From the NCBI RefSeq assembly GCF_018129385.1, contig NZ_JAFCLN010000003.1, positions 463,501 to 527,500 of the forward strand: DNA of 64,000 bases, in the 5' to 3' direction. The DNA is from Bradyrhizobium lablabi (GTDB lineage: Bacteria > Pseudomonadota > Alphaproteobacteria > Rhizobiales > Xanthobacteraceae). Positions 1 to 7,987 of the stretch are shown here, in pieces. The translations under genes and the position numbers were made by a program. Under the pieces are notes generated by a model that was not told the DNA's origin, did not search any database, and saw only the letters and a program-made list of their open reading frames with translations. Position 1 is the stretch's first letter. Each line of letters opens with the position of its first letter.

Positions 1-724
1 TCACCAGCACCTCCGAAGGCCCCGCGATCATGTCGATGCCGACCTTGCCGAACACCAGCCGCTTGGCAGCGGCGACATAGGCGTTGCCGGGCCCGACGAT
101 CTTTGCGACCGGCGCGATGGTCGCGGTGCCGTAAGCAAGTGCCGCGACTGCCTGCGCGCCGCCGACGCGATAGATTTCGGAGACGCCGCCGAGATGGGCG
201 GCCGCCAGCACCAGCGGATTGAGCTTTCCGTCCGGTGACGGCACCACCATCACCACGCGCGGCACGCCCGCGACCTTGGCCGGCACCGCGTTCATCAGCA
301 CCGAGGACGGATAGGCTGCGGTGCCGCCGGGCACATAGAGGCCGACGGCATCGATCGCGCTCCAGCGCCAGCCGAGCTCGACACCGAGCGGGTCGGTGAA
401 GCGCTCGTCCTTCGGCATCTGCTTGACATGAAAGCTCTCGATCCGGTCACGCGCAAAGGTCAGCGCCTCGACGGTTTTGGTATCGCACGCCTTGACTGCC
501 GCATCGATCTCGGCCGCAGTCACACGCAGGCCTTTGGCGTCGATGTCGAGCCGGTCGAATTTCCTGGTCGCCTCGATCAGCGCGGCATCGCCGCGCGCGG
601 CTACGTCGTCGACGATGGCGCGGGTCGCCCTCTCGACATCGGCCGACACCTCACGCTTGGCGGCCAGGAAGGCGGCGAATCGCTGGTCAAAATCGGCGCT
701 GCTGCGGTCGAGGCGAATGGGCAT
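1..724 (-). CDS. hisD: histidinol dehydrogenase (partial, N-terminal part)
   Basis: Catalyses the last two steps of histidine synthesis, NAD-dependent oxidation of L-histidinol to L-histidine. The reading frame starts with ATG at 724 (MPIRLDRSSADF) and runs off the window at position 1, so only about 241 N-terminal residues are present. The family motifs VGLYVPGG, YPSSVLMNAVPA, GGAQAVAALAYGT and the Rossmann-like KIVGPGNAYVAAAKR and IDMIAGPSE are all readable. The catalytic C-terminal half is outside the window. A DUF2948 gene lies upstream on the same strand, an order common in Bradyrhizobium. Identification is secure. Confidence 0.95.
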   Translation of the reverse strand, partial: MPIRLDRSSADFDQRFAAFLAAKREVSADVERATRAIVDDVAARGDAALIEATRKFDRLDIDAKGLRVTAAEIDAAVKACDTKTVEALTFARDRIESFHVKQMPKDERFTDPLGVELGWRWSAIDAVGLYVPGGTAAYPSSVLMNAVPAKVAGVPRVVMVVPSPDGKLNPLVLAAAHLGGVSEIYRVGGAQAVAALAYGTATIAPVAKIVGPGNAYVAAAKRLVFGKVGIDMIAGPSEVLV

Positions 725-810
725 TGGCGGCTTTACTTGCGGGATTTTCTCTACTGCTCAATGGCGCGCCGGGGGTGCCGCCGTCAACCCTTGCAAGGAG
801 CAAATGACCT

Positions 811-937
811 GTCGTCCCTGCGAAAGCAGGACCCGTAACCACCGGATTTGGTTGGTTTAGGAGGTATCGGCCACCGCCCGAAATCGATACATCACGCGGT
901 ATGGGTCCCTGCGAACGCATGCGTTCGCAGGGACGAC
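811..937. repeat. palindromic intergenic repeat, family R1
   Basis: The ends are inverted: GTCGTCCCTGCG on the left and CGCAGGGACGAC on the right, with internal arms matching GGGTCC and ACCC. Three more copies with the same ends lie at 27576, 56761 and 60525. It lies between hisD and the DUF2948 gene. Confidence 0.8.
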
Positions 938-946
938 GAAAGGGGG

Positions 947-1372
947 TCACCCCGCCGGCGCCGTCCCGAAATCATCCGGCCCGAGGTCGGTCAGCTCGCA
1001 TTCCAGGCATTCCACGTCCAGCCGCAGCGCCGCGCCTTGGTTGAACAGCAGAAGCGCGCTGCCGCCGGGCGGATCGCCCGGATGAAACTCGATCCCGATC
1101 AGGTCCAGCGCGGCCTGCGGCGCCTCGAGATCGATGTTGCGCGACTTGCAGGCCAGCACCCGGTCGAAGCGGAGAGCAGCGACCAGCCGCCGCGGCGAGG
1201 TCTCACCGGCCAGCGTCTGTTCCCAGTCCAGCCGATTCATGCCGATCACCAGCCGCTTCTCGTCCTGCCGCCAGATGATATCCGCGGCCTGCACGTGAGC
1301 GTCCTGCACATGCGTCGAGATCACAGCGAGATCGTCGGCATCGAGCGCGATCAGTTTGAGCGGCGAATTCAT
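947..1372 (-). CDS. DUF2948 family protein
   Basis: A cytosolic protein of about 141 residues of the alphaproteobacterial DUF2948 family, function unknown. The ATG at 1372 (MNSPLKLIALDADDLAVIS) is preferred over one eight codons upstream because the conserved family start LKLIALDADDLAVISTHVQDA follows directly. Conserved stretches include KRLVIGMNRLDWE and the acidic tail CLECELTDLGPDDFG. There is no signal peptide or membrane span. Its place just upstream of hisD on the same strand is typical of Bradyrhizobiaceae, though repeat R1 separates them here. No catalytic residues can be assigned. Confidence 0.85.
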   Translation of the reverse strand: MNSPLKLIALDADDLAVISTHVQDAHVQAADIIWRQDEKRLVIGMNRLDWEQTLAGETSPRRLVAALRFDRVLACKSRNIDLEAPQAALDLIGIEFHPGDPPGGSALLLFNQGAALRLDVECLECELTDLGPDDFGTAPAG

Positions 1373-1532
1373 GGCGGAGCAGCTTACCTTGCGCATGCTC
1401 CAATCGCAAAAGCCGCCATAGGTTCCGGCTATGTGACCATGCTGGTCGCGATTTGATGGGTCAGGATGCGCGATTTATGGTTACATTCCGTCACAAGCGA
1501 CCAGGGGCCGGCGAAGAGAGGATGCGGCTGTC

Positions 1533-2342
1533 ATGCTAAATCGCCGGCTGGCCGTCACGGCCTTATTGATGAGCGTATCCACGATGTCAGCGAACGCGGC
1601 GGACGCCGTTCTCCTCCATGCGGCGGGCAGCCTGCGCGGCGCGCTCACCGAAGTCGGCGACGCCTTCGAGAAATCCGCCGGCCTCAAGGTGCAGGCCAAA
1701 TTCGGTCCTTCAGGATTGCTGAAGGATGAGATTGCCACGGGCGGCAAGGCCGAAATATTTGCCTCCGCCAACATGGAGCACCCGCAGGCGCTCGCGAAGA
1801 CCGGCAGAAGCGCACCTGTGGTTCTCTTTGCGCGCAACAAGCTCTGCGCGCTGGTTCGTCCCGGGCTCGCCGTGACCAGCGAGAATTTGCTGGAGCGCAT
1901 GCTCGATCCCGACGTCAAATTGGCAACGTCGACGCCGAAGGCCGATCCGTCCGGCGATTACGCGTTCGAGACGTTTCGCAAGACAGAGGGCATTCGGCCG
2001 AACGCGCGCGCAACGCTGGAGACGAAGGCGCTACAGCTCACCGGCGGCGCGACCAGCGCGGCGCCTCCCACCGGACGCAATCCCTATGGCTGGCATATCG
2101 CCGAAGGCCGCGCCGACATTTTCCTCGCTTATTGCACCGCTGCGCGCGACGCGCGGAAGGAAAATCCGGAGCTGCAAACCGTCGCGTTGCCGGAGGCGCT
2201 GGCAGTCAGCGCGGATTACGGGCTTACCGTCACAAAAGATGCATCACCTGGCGCTTACCAATTCGCATTGTTCATGCTGTCGTCCGAGGGGCAGCGTGTG
2301 CTGGCAAGCCACGGATTCTCGGCACCCAATCTGCCGGACTAG
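1533..2342 (+). CDS. ModA-like molybdate-type substrate-binding protein
   Basis: A 269-residue exported solute-binding protein. The N-terminus MLNRRLAVTALLMSVSTMSANA is a Sec signal peptide. The mature part shows ModA-family features: HAAGSLRGALTEVGDAFEK near the start, the oxyanion-loop region KFGPSGLLKDEIATGG and IFASANMEHPQAL, and later STPKADPSGDYAFE. It opens an apparent operon with a Mop-like protein 16 bp downstream and a BtuCDF-type transporter. No ModB or ModC partner is present, so it may donate to an unusual permease or act as a sensor. The ligand (molybdate, tungstate or another oxyanion) is inferred from the family and the Mop neighbour. Confidence 0.85.
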   Translation: MLNRRLAVTALLMSVSTMSANAADAVLLHAAGSLRGALTEVGDAFEKSAGLKVQAKFGPSGLLKDEIATGGKAEIFASANMEHPQALAKTGRSAPVVLFARNKLCALVRPGLAVTSENLLERMLDPDVKLATSTPKADPSGDYAFETFRKTEGIRPNARATLETKALQLTGGATSAAPPTGRNPYGWHIAEGRADIFLAYCTAARDARKENPELQTVALPEALAVSADYGLTVTKDASPGAYQFALFMLSSEGQRVLASHGFSAPNLPD

Positions 2343-2358
2343 CAACAAGGAGCACCGC

Positions 2359-2568
2359 ATGAAGATCAGCGCACGCAACCAGCTCAAGGGCACCATCACC
2401 GAAGTTGCCAAGGGCGCGACCACCTCGCATGTCCGGATCGATATCGGCGGCGGCGTCATCGTCACCGCCTCGATCACCAATGAGGCCGTCGAGGACTTGA
2501 AGCTGGCCAAGGGCAAGGCGGCCGTCGCCGTGATCAAGGCGAGCGACGTGATGGTGGGCGTCGATTGA
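2359..2568 (+). CDS. Mop-like molybdenum-pterin/molybdate-binding protein
   Basis: A 69-residue cytosolic TOBE/Mop domain protein. MKISARNQLKGTITEVAKGA and the tail AAVAVIKASDVMVGVD match the molbindin family, which stores molybdate or tungstate in the cytoplasm as oligomers. ATG at 2359 follows the good ribosome site AAGGAG (2347-2352). Its stop overlaps the TTG start of the next gene (TTGATTGA), suggesting translational coupling. A stand-alone Mop protein inside a FecBCD-type transport operon is the best clue that this operon handles Mo or W rather than iron or cobalamin. Confidence 0.88.
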   Translation: MKISARNQLKGTITEVAKGATTSHVRIDIGGGVIVTASITNEAVEDLKLAKGKAAVAVIKASDVMVGVD

Positions 2569-3587
2569 TTGATCGCCGCACCCTGATCGCGGCCCTGGCG
2601 GCGGCGCTGCTCGCGCCGGCTGCCGCCTGGGCCGAGACCGTCACCGATTCTGCGGGACGCAACGTTGCGATTCCGGCGAAGGTGACGCGCGTGTTTCCGG
2701 CCGGGCCGCCAGCGGCGATCCTGCTCTACACGCTGGCGCCGGATCTCCTGATCGGCTGGCCGCGTGCCAACCGCGCCGAGGAATGCGCCTATCTGCTGCC
2801 GGAGATTTGCGCGCGGCCGGAAGTCGGCCGCATCACCGGGCGCGGCAACACCGCCAATCTCGAAACCGTGCTCGCGCAAAAGCCGGACCTCATCCTCGAC
2901 GTCGGCTCCACCAGCGCGACCTATGTCTCGCTGGCCGATCGTGTGCAGGAGCAGACCAATATTCCCTATGCCCTGCTCGACGGCCGCTTTGCCAGCATCG
3001 CGAAAGCCTACCGCACGCTGGGCATGCTGACCGGCCGGAGCGATGACGCCGAAAAACTGGCGCGCTATGCCGAGGATACGCTGAAGACGGTCCTGGGCCG
3101 CATCGAAACAATTCCAGCCGGCGAACGGCCAAAAGTCTATTACGCCCGCGCGCCGCGCGGCCTTTCGACCGGCCTTGGCGGCTCGATCAATGTCGAGACC
3201 ATCGAGATGCTCGCGCGCAATGTCGCGGGCGAGACGCAAGGCGGGCTTGCCAATGTCTCGATCGAGCAGGTGCTGGTGTGGAATCCCGATGTGATCGTCA
3301 CCATCGACCAGGAGTTCGCATCGACCGTGCGCAACGATCCGGCCTGGGCTTCGGTGAAGGCGGTGCGCGACAACCGCGTTCATTTGTCGCCCAAAATGCC
3401 GTTCGGCTGGGTGGATTTTCCGCCGTCGGTCAACCGCCTGATCGGGTTGTGGTGGCTTGCCAAAATCCTTTATCCGGAAAAATTCCCGGAAGACCTGCAC
3501 ACCCTGACGCAGGATTTCTATACCCGTTTCTATCACGTGACGCCGACACCGGCGCAAATCGACCATGTACTTGCGGGCCGGGATTGA
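2565..3587 (+). CDS. class III (BtuF/FecB/MolA-type) periplasmic binding protein
   Basis: A 340-residue ABC transporter binding protein. It starts with TTG at 2565, overlapping the stop of the Mop gene. The signal peptide is MIDRRTLIAALAAALLAPAAAWA. TVTDSAGRNVAIPAKVTRV is the usual beginning of the helical-backbone family (iron siderophores, B12, haem; MolA for molybdate/tungstate). Later motifs are NLETVLAQKPDLILD, VLVWNPDVIVT and PFGWVDFPPSVNRLIGL. It forms a complete transporter with the next two genes. Iron-siderophore specificity cannot be excluded, but the ModA-like and Mop genes before it argue for an oxyanion, as in Haemophilus MolABC. Confidence 0.85.
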   Translation: MIDRRTLIAALAAALLAPAAAWAETVTDSAGRNVAIPAKVTRVFPAGPPAAILLYTLAPDLLIGWPRANRAEECAYLLPEICARPEVGRITGRGNTANLETVLAQKPDLILDVGSTSATYVSLADRVQEQTNIPYALLDGRFASIAKAYRTLGMLTGRSDDAEKLARYAEDTLKTVLGRIETIPAGERPKVYYARAPRGLSTGLGGSINVETIEMLARNVAGETQGGLANVSIEQVLVWNPDVIVTIDQEFASTVRNDPAWASVKAVRDNRVHLSPKMPFGWVDFPPSVNRLIGLWWLAKILYPEKFPEDLHTLTQDFYTRFYHVTPTPAQIDHVLAGRD

Positions 3588-3614
3588 TAGCCTGCGGGAC
3601 ATGAGCCGCCGCAC

Positions 3615-4634
3615 ATGAAGCCTTCCCGATCCACCCTGCCCGGTTTTTCGCTCGCGATCGCGGTGCTGATCGCGGGCCTGCTGCTGGCTTTGACCGTCGG
3701 CCGCTATCCGGTCGGACTCGGCGATCTCTTCAGCGTTCTCGCCGCCAAGCTCGGAGGTCATCGCGCCGACGTTCCGCCCGCGGTTGAAAGCGTCATCCTG
3801 CAAGTGCGCGGACCGCGCGTGCTGGCGGCGATGCTGGTGGGCGCGGCGCTGGCGGTGGCCGGCACCGCGTTCCAGGGCCTGTTCCGCAATCCGCTGGTCT
3901 CTCCCGACATACTGGGAGCATCATCGGGCGCGGCGCTTGGCGCCGTGATCGGCATCTATCTTTCGCTCAGCGTGTTCGCGATCCAGGCGGTCGCCTTCTT
4001 CGGCGGGCTGATCGCGGTCGCCGCCGTCTACATCATCGGCGCGTCGGTGCGCTCACGCGATCCGATCCTGGTGCTGGTGCTGACCGGCGTCGTGGTGGGG
4101 GGGCTGTTCGGTGCCGGCGTCGGGCTCGTGAAGTATCTCGCCGATCCCTACAATCAGTTGCCGGCCATGACGTTCTGGCTGCTCGGCAGCCTGTCGTCGA
4201 CGACCGTGCCCGATCTGCTGCCGCTGTTCGGACCGGTCGCGCTCGGCACCGCAGTGCTGGTGGCGCTGCGCTGGCGCATGAACGTGATGTCGCTGCCGGA
4301 GGAAGAGGCGCGCGCGCTTGGCGTGGCCACCGGGCCGTTGCGCGTTGCGATCGTCGCCGCTGCGACGCTGGTCACTTCTGCAAGCGTGGCGACCGCCGGG
4401 ATCATCGGCTGGGTCGGACTGGTCGTGCCGCATCTGGCGCGCTCACTGGTCGGCCCCGATTTTGCAAAGCTGCTGCCGGCCGCCGCGATCCTCGGCGGCG
4501 GCTATCTTCTCGTGATCGACACGCTCGCCCGCACCCTGGCGCAGGTGGAAATCCCGCTCGGCATCCTCACCGCCGTGATCGGCACGCCCTTCTTCATCTG
4601 GCTGCTCGCCAGCATGCAAAAGACGTGGTCGTGA
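3615..4634 (+). CDS. FecCD/BtuC/MolB-family ABC transporter permease
   Basis: A 339-residue inner-membrane permease of the FecCD family, with about ten hydrophobic segments. Diagnostic motifs are QVRGPRVLAAMLVGAALAVAGTAFQGLFRNPLVSPDILGASSGAALGAV near the N-terminus (read in pieces), the LPEEEARALGV coupling loop that contacts the ATPase, and GIIGWVGLVVPHLARSLVGPDF. The ATG at 3615 lies 27 bp after the binding-protein gene. The stop overlaps the GTG of the ATPase gene (GTGA at 4631-4634), supporting a single operon. Confidence 0.92.
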   Translation: MKPSRSTLPGFSLAIAVLIAGLLLALTVGRYPVGLGDLFSVLAAKLGGHRADVPPAVESVILQVRGPRVLAAMLVGAALAVAGTAFQGLFRNPLVSPDILGASSGAALGAVIGIYLSLSVFAIQAVAFFGGLIAVAAVYIIGASVRSRDPILVLVLTGVVVGGLFGAGVGLVKYLADPYNQLPAMTFWLLGSLSSTTVPDLLPLFGPVALGTAVLVALRWRMNVMSLPEEEARALGVATGPLRVAIVAAATLVTSASVATAGIIGWVGLVVPHLARSLVGPDFAKLLPAAAILGGGYLLVIDTLARTLAQVEIPLGILTAVIGTPFFIWLLASMQKTWS

Positions 4635-5407
4635 AAGACCTGGTCATGATCCTCGAGGGCCAAAAACTAACCATCGGCTATCCCGACCGCGTCGTCGGCA
4701 GCGGGCTCGATGTGCGCCTGGAGAACGGCGAGGTGCTGGCTCTGCTCGGACCGAATGGCGGCGGCAAGACCACGCTGCTCAAGACACTGCTCGGCCTGCT
4801 CCGCCCGAAGGCCGGCGAGGTGCGGCTCGGCGGCGCGGCGCTTTCCTTGCGCGGCATCCGCCAGCGCGCGCAACTGATCGCCTATGTGCCGCAGACCCAT
4901 ATTGCGACGTTCGCCTTCCCGGTTGAAACCGTGGTGTTGATGGGCCGTACCGCGCATGGTGGCCTGTTCGCGCGCCCGACCGCGAAAGACCGCATGGTCG
5001 CGATGTCCGCGCTCGAGCGCCTCGGCATCGCACAGCTTGCGCCGCGGCCCTACACCATGATCTCGGGCGGCGAGCGGCAACTGGTGCTGCTGGCGCGCGC
5101 GCTGGCGCAGGAGCCGCAATTCATCGTACTGGACGAGCCGACCGCCAATCTCGACTTCGGCAATCAGGGCAAGGTAATGCGCGAGATCCGCGCACTGGCG
5201 GCCTCCGGCCTGGGGGTGCTCTTCACCACCCACGATCCCAATCACGCGCTGCGCGCCGCCGACCGCGCGTGCCTGCTGCGCGGCGGCGAGATCGTCGCCG
5301 AGGGCCGGGTGAGAGACATCCTGACCCAAGCGCAATTAGAGGCACTCTACGACGCTCCGGTGCAGATGATATCCGGGGCCGACGGCACGGCGTTTGTGCC
5401 GGGCTAA
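4631..5407 (+). CDS. FecE/BtuD/MolC-type ABC transporter ATPase
   Basis: An ATPase of about 258 residues that energises the preceding permease. Walker A is GPNGGGKTT, the Q-loop lies at VPQTH, the signature is ISGGERQLVLLARAL, Walker B is FIVLDEPTANLD and the switch histidine is in FTTHDPNHAL. GTG at 4631 overlaps the permease stop as GTGA and is the favoured start; an ATG at 4646 (MILEGQKLTIGY) is the alternative. It is the last gene of the five-gene operon; repeat R3 follows five bases after the stop. Confidence 0.92.
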   Translation: MKDLVMILEGQKLTIGYPDRVVGSGLDVRLENGEVLALLGPNGGGKTTLLKTLLGLLRPKAGEVRLGGAALSLRGIRQRAQLIAYVPQTHIATFAFPVETVVLMGRTAHGGLFARPTAKDRMVAMSALERLGIAQLAPRPYTMISGGERQLVLLARALAQEPQFIVLDEPTANLDFGNQGKVMREIRALAASGLGVLFTTHDPNHALRAADRACLLRGGEIVAEGRVRDILTQAQLEALYDAPVQMISGADGTAFVPG

Positions 5408-5411
5408 CGGT

Positions 5412-5489
5412 GTCATTCCGGGATGGTGCGAAGCACCAGACCCGGAATCTCGAGATTCCGGGTCCACGCTTCGCGTGTCCCGGAATGAC
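5412..5489. repeat. palindromic repeat, family R3
   Basis: Ends GTCATTCCGGGA and TCCCGGAATGAC are inverted. Internal hairpins are GGTGCGAAGCACC and the AATCTCGAGATT palindrome. It sits between convergent genes. A diverged relative with GTCATGCC ends lies at 55612-55702. Confidence 0.75.
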
Positions 5490-5495
5490 CGCGAA

Positions 5496-6155
5496 CTAGA
5501 TGCGGTTGATGTCCTCGCTCTCCAGTATCTGCTTCGGATAGCCGTCACGCGCGACCTTGATCATGGCGCGGCCAAGTTGCTCGCTGGTCGTCATGTATTG
5601 TGGCATGGCACGGTGGAAGTAGCTCAGTATTGGCGCGCAGATAACGTAGACGGCGTTGATCCAGCCGACCTTGGAGCGGACACCGTGCAGCGGCTGGATG
5701 CCGGCCGGGCGGAACATGTAGGCCGCCTTGAACGGCAGCTTGAGCAGGTCGTTCTCGGTCTTGCCCTTCACCCGCGCCCACATCAGCGAGCCCTGTTCGG
5801 TGGAGTCGGTGCCGCGGCCGGTGACATAGGTGAACACCATGCCGGGGTTGAGCTTTGCAAGCGTCGTCGCCGCCGCCATGGTGATATCGTAGGTCAGGTG
5901 CCGATAGCGTTCCGCATCCATGCCGATCGAACTGACGCCGAGACAGAAGAAGCAGGCGTCGTAGCCGGCGAGCTGAGACTCGATCGCGGAAAAATCCGTG
6001 AAGTTATCGTGCCGCAGGTCGCGCAGCTTCGGATGGCTCTGTCCGGTCGGGCTGCGCCCGACCGCGAGCACGGCCTCGATGCCGGCATCGACCAAGCATT
6101 CGAGCAGGACGCCCTGCCCGACCATGCCGGTGGCGCCGAAGATGATGACTTTCAT
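5496..6155 (-). CDS. NAD(P)H-binding epimerase-like (atypical SDR) protein
   Basis: A 219-residue Rossmann-fold protein. It begins [20 protein letters not shown], a classical GxxGxxG dinucleotide motif, and later shows CFFCLGVSS and [15 protein letters not shown]. No clear YxxxK catalytic pair is seen where extended SDR enzymes have it, so it resembles atypical SDR or HTATIP2-type proteins. The ATG at 6155 overlaps the stop of the upstream hydrolase gene (6152-6155), so the two are co-transcribed. The substrate is unknown. Confidence 0.8.
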   Translation of the reverse strand: MKVIIFGATGMVGQGVLLECLVDAGIEAVLAVGRSPTGQSHPKLRDLRHDNFTDFSAIESQLAGYDACFFCLGVSSIGMDAERYRHLTYDITMAAATTLAKLNPGMVFTYVTGRGTDSTEQGSLMWARVKGKTENDLLKLPFKAAYMFRPAGIQPLHGVRSKVGWINAVYVICAPILSYFHRAMPQYMTTSEQLGRAMIKVARDGYPKQILESEDINRI

Positions 6156-6976
6156 CCCTTGATGAACGCCAAAAGGTCGGCGTTGATCGTCGCGGCTTCC
6201 GTCGTCGGCATGCCGTGCGGAAAACCCTTGTAGGTCTTCAGCGCGCCGTTCTTCAACAGCTTTGCCGACAGTGGCCCGGAATCGGCATAGGGAACGATCT
6301 GATCGTCGTCGCCATGCATCACCAGCACCGGCACCGTGATCTTCTTCAAATCCTCGGTGAAGTCGGTCTGCGAAAAGGCGACGATGCCATCGTAATGCGC
6401 CTTCGCGCCGCCCATCATGCCCTGCCGCCACCAGTTCTGAATGACAGCCTCTGAAGGTTTGGCGCCCGGCCGGTTGTAGCCATAGAACGGCCCTGACGGC
6501 AGCGCGCGATAGAATTCCGAGCGATTGGCGGCGAGCTGCGCCTGCAAGTCGTCGAAGACGGATTTCGGCAAGCCGCCGGGATTGGCTGGCGTCTGCACCA
6601 TCAGCGGGGGCACCGCGCTGAGGATCGCCGCCTTCGCCACCCGGCTCTCGCCGTGGCGGGCGATGTAATGCACGACCTCGCCGCCGCCGGTGGAATGGCC
6701 GACGTGCACGGCGTTCTTCAGGTCGAGGTGCGACGTCAGCGCCGCGAGGTCATCGGCATAATGATCCATGTCGTGACCGTCGGCGCCCTGGCTGGATCGG
6801 CCATGACCGCGGCGATCGTGCGCAATCACTCGAAAGCCGTGATGAAGGAAGAACAGCATCTGCGTATCCCAATCATCCGACGACAGCGGCCAGCCATGGC
6901 TGAACACGATCGGCTGTCCCTTGCCCCAGTCCTTGTAGAAGATGTCGACGCCGTCCTTGGTCTTGATGGTGGGCAT
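6152..6976 (-). CDS. alpha/beta hydrolase, non-haem chloroperoxidase/arylesterase type
   Basis: A 274-residue alpha/beta-hydrolase. The nucleophile elbow is GHSTGG (Ser95), the acid is likely in [10 protein letters not shown] and the histidine in GFPHGMP. The oxyanion region is [13 protein letters not shown]. This pattern is that of cofactor-free haloperoxidases, which act mainly as esterases or perhydrolases. ATG at 6976 (MPTIKTKDG) is chosen over one eight codons upstream because the family starts there. It overlaps the downstream epimerase-like gene by four bases, implying a two-gene operon. Confidence 0.88.
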   Translation of the reverse strand: MPTIKTKDGVDIFYKDWGKGQPIVFSHGWPLSSDDWDTQMLFFLHHGFRVIAHDRRGHGRSSQGADGHDMDHYADDLAALTSHLDLKNAVHVGHSTGGGEVVHYIARHGESRVAKAAILSAVPPLMVQTPANPGGLPKSVFDDLQAQLAANRSEFYRALPSGPFYGYNRPGAKPSEAVIQNWWRQGMMGGAKAHYDGIVAFSQTDFTEDLKKITVPVLVMHGDDDQIVPYADSGPLSAKLLKNGALKTYKGFPHGMPTTEAATINADLLAFIKG

Positions 6977-7055
6977 GGCGAACTCCAATGCAATGAGCAA
7001 TCAACGCGCCGCCGGCGCGCTGGTCACCCGGGAAAAAGATGATCTGTTTGCCGGC

Positions 7056-7538
7056 TCAGGCCGGATGATAGCGCCTGATCACGCGGAAGATCATGAAGGC
7101 GAAGAACGCCAGCACCATGAGCTGCACCACGCCGAACGCCGGCCCCGACGGCGGAGCACCGGGAGCGAGCGCGCTCAGCGCCGGTATTCTCAGGAACAAC
7201 TGGATCACCAGCACGAATGTATTGAGGTACAGCGAGATCAGCGCGGTGAGCACGTACACCCAGCGCCACTTGCCGGCGAGGTTCTGGCTGTACAGCGCAA
7301 AACAGGCGATCGCGAGCAGCACCAGCGAAAGGATGGCGATCGCTTGCGACGGCAGAAATTTGTCGAACAGCAAGGGCGGGATGATCAAGCCGGAGGCATT
7401 GGTGAGGATCGTGGTCCACAGGAAGGTATTGGTCATGCTTGGCATGCGCCTGGAATCGAGCATTCCAGACATCACGATAAAGCCCGTAATGATCGCAATC
7501 AGGCTGATCGCCACATGAATAAGAATCACCACGTTCAT
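7056..7538 (-). CDS. small four-helix membrane protein
   Basis: A 160-residue integral membrane protein with four hydrophobic segments (about residues 5-25, 40-60, 66-86 and 96-116) plus a fifth near the C-terminus. ATG at 7538 (MNVVILIHVAISLIAI) is chosen because the residues before it are polar and lack family character. It resembles small uncharacterised Bradyrhizobium membrane proteins. A DUF420-like haem-protein relationship was considered, but no conserved histidine pattern is evident. It is on the same strand as the hydrolase operon, 79 bp upstream of it, and may share its transcript. Confidence 0.7.
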   Translation of the reverse strand: MNVVILIHVAISLIAIITGFIVMSGMLDSRRMPSMTNTFLWTTILTNASGLIIPPLLFDKFLPSQAIAILSLVLLAIACFALYSQNLAGKWRWVYVLTALISLYLNTFVLVIQLFLRIPALSALAPGAPPSGPAFGVVQLMVLAFFAFMIFRVIRRYHPA

Positions 7539-7675
7539 GTGGCTTGCTCCTCTTTGAGACCCATGTCTCACGCTACGATGTGCCGGAACAAATTTCCACA
7601 TCTTCCCACGAGTGGATCGTGGGATTTTGCAATCGCCGACGAAAGTATCAGAACGGCGAGCTCGCGCAGTCGGCT

Positions 7676-7987
7676 TCAGTAGTAGCGCGGTATCGGGCCA
7701 TTATGCGGTGTCTTGCGCTTCGACAGATCGAACAGGACCTTGTCGACATAGCACCAGCCCCATCCTTCCGGCGGATCGTAGCCTTCGATGACGGGATGGC
7801 CGGTGGCCTCGAAATGCGCGGTCGCGTGCTTGCCCGGCGAATCGTCGCAGCAGCCGACATGGCCGCAGGTTCGGCAGATGCGCAAATGCAGCCAGCGGCT
7901 GCCGCTCTTCAGGCATTCTTCGCAGCCGAGCGCGCTCGGCGTCACGTCTTGAATATCGGCGATGTGGCTACAGCCTTTAGCGCTCAT
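7676..7987 (-). CDS. UBP-type zinc finger protein
   Basis: A 103-residue protein that is almost entirely one ZnF-UBP domain. The Zn ligands lie in the order CSHI, GCEEC, CRTCGHVGCC, then HATAHFEATGHPV. In eukaryotes this fold binds the C-terminus of free ubiquitin; in bacteria, which lack ubiquitin, its ligand is unknown. The gene starts one base after the stop of the cyclic-nucleotide/thioredoxin-reductase-like gene on the same strand, so the two are almost certainly co-expressed and may work together. Confidence 0.88.
   Translation of the reverse strand: MSAKGCSHIADIQDVTPSALGCEECLKSGSRWLHLRICRTCGHVGCCDDSPGKHATAHFEATGHPVIEGYDPPEGWGWCYVDKVLFDLSKRKTPHNGPIPRYY

Noticed and set aside
1440..1532. 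A ModE box before the ModA-like gene
   Set aside because: No convincing match to the ModE palindrome could be read in the gap.
2244..3803. A 519-codon open frame on the minus strand
   Set aside because: It lies antisense to the Mop and binding-protein genes, is Arg-rich without family motifs, and mirrors the GC-rich third positions of the real genes.
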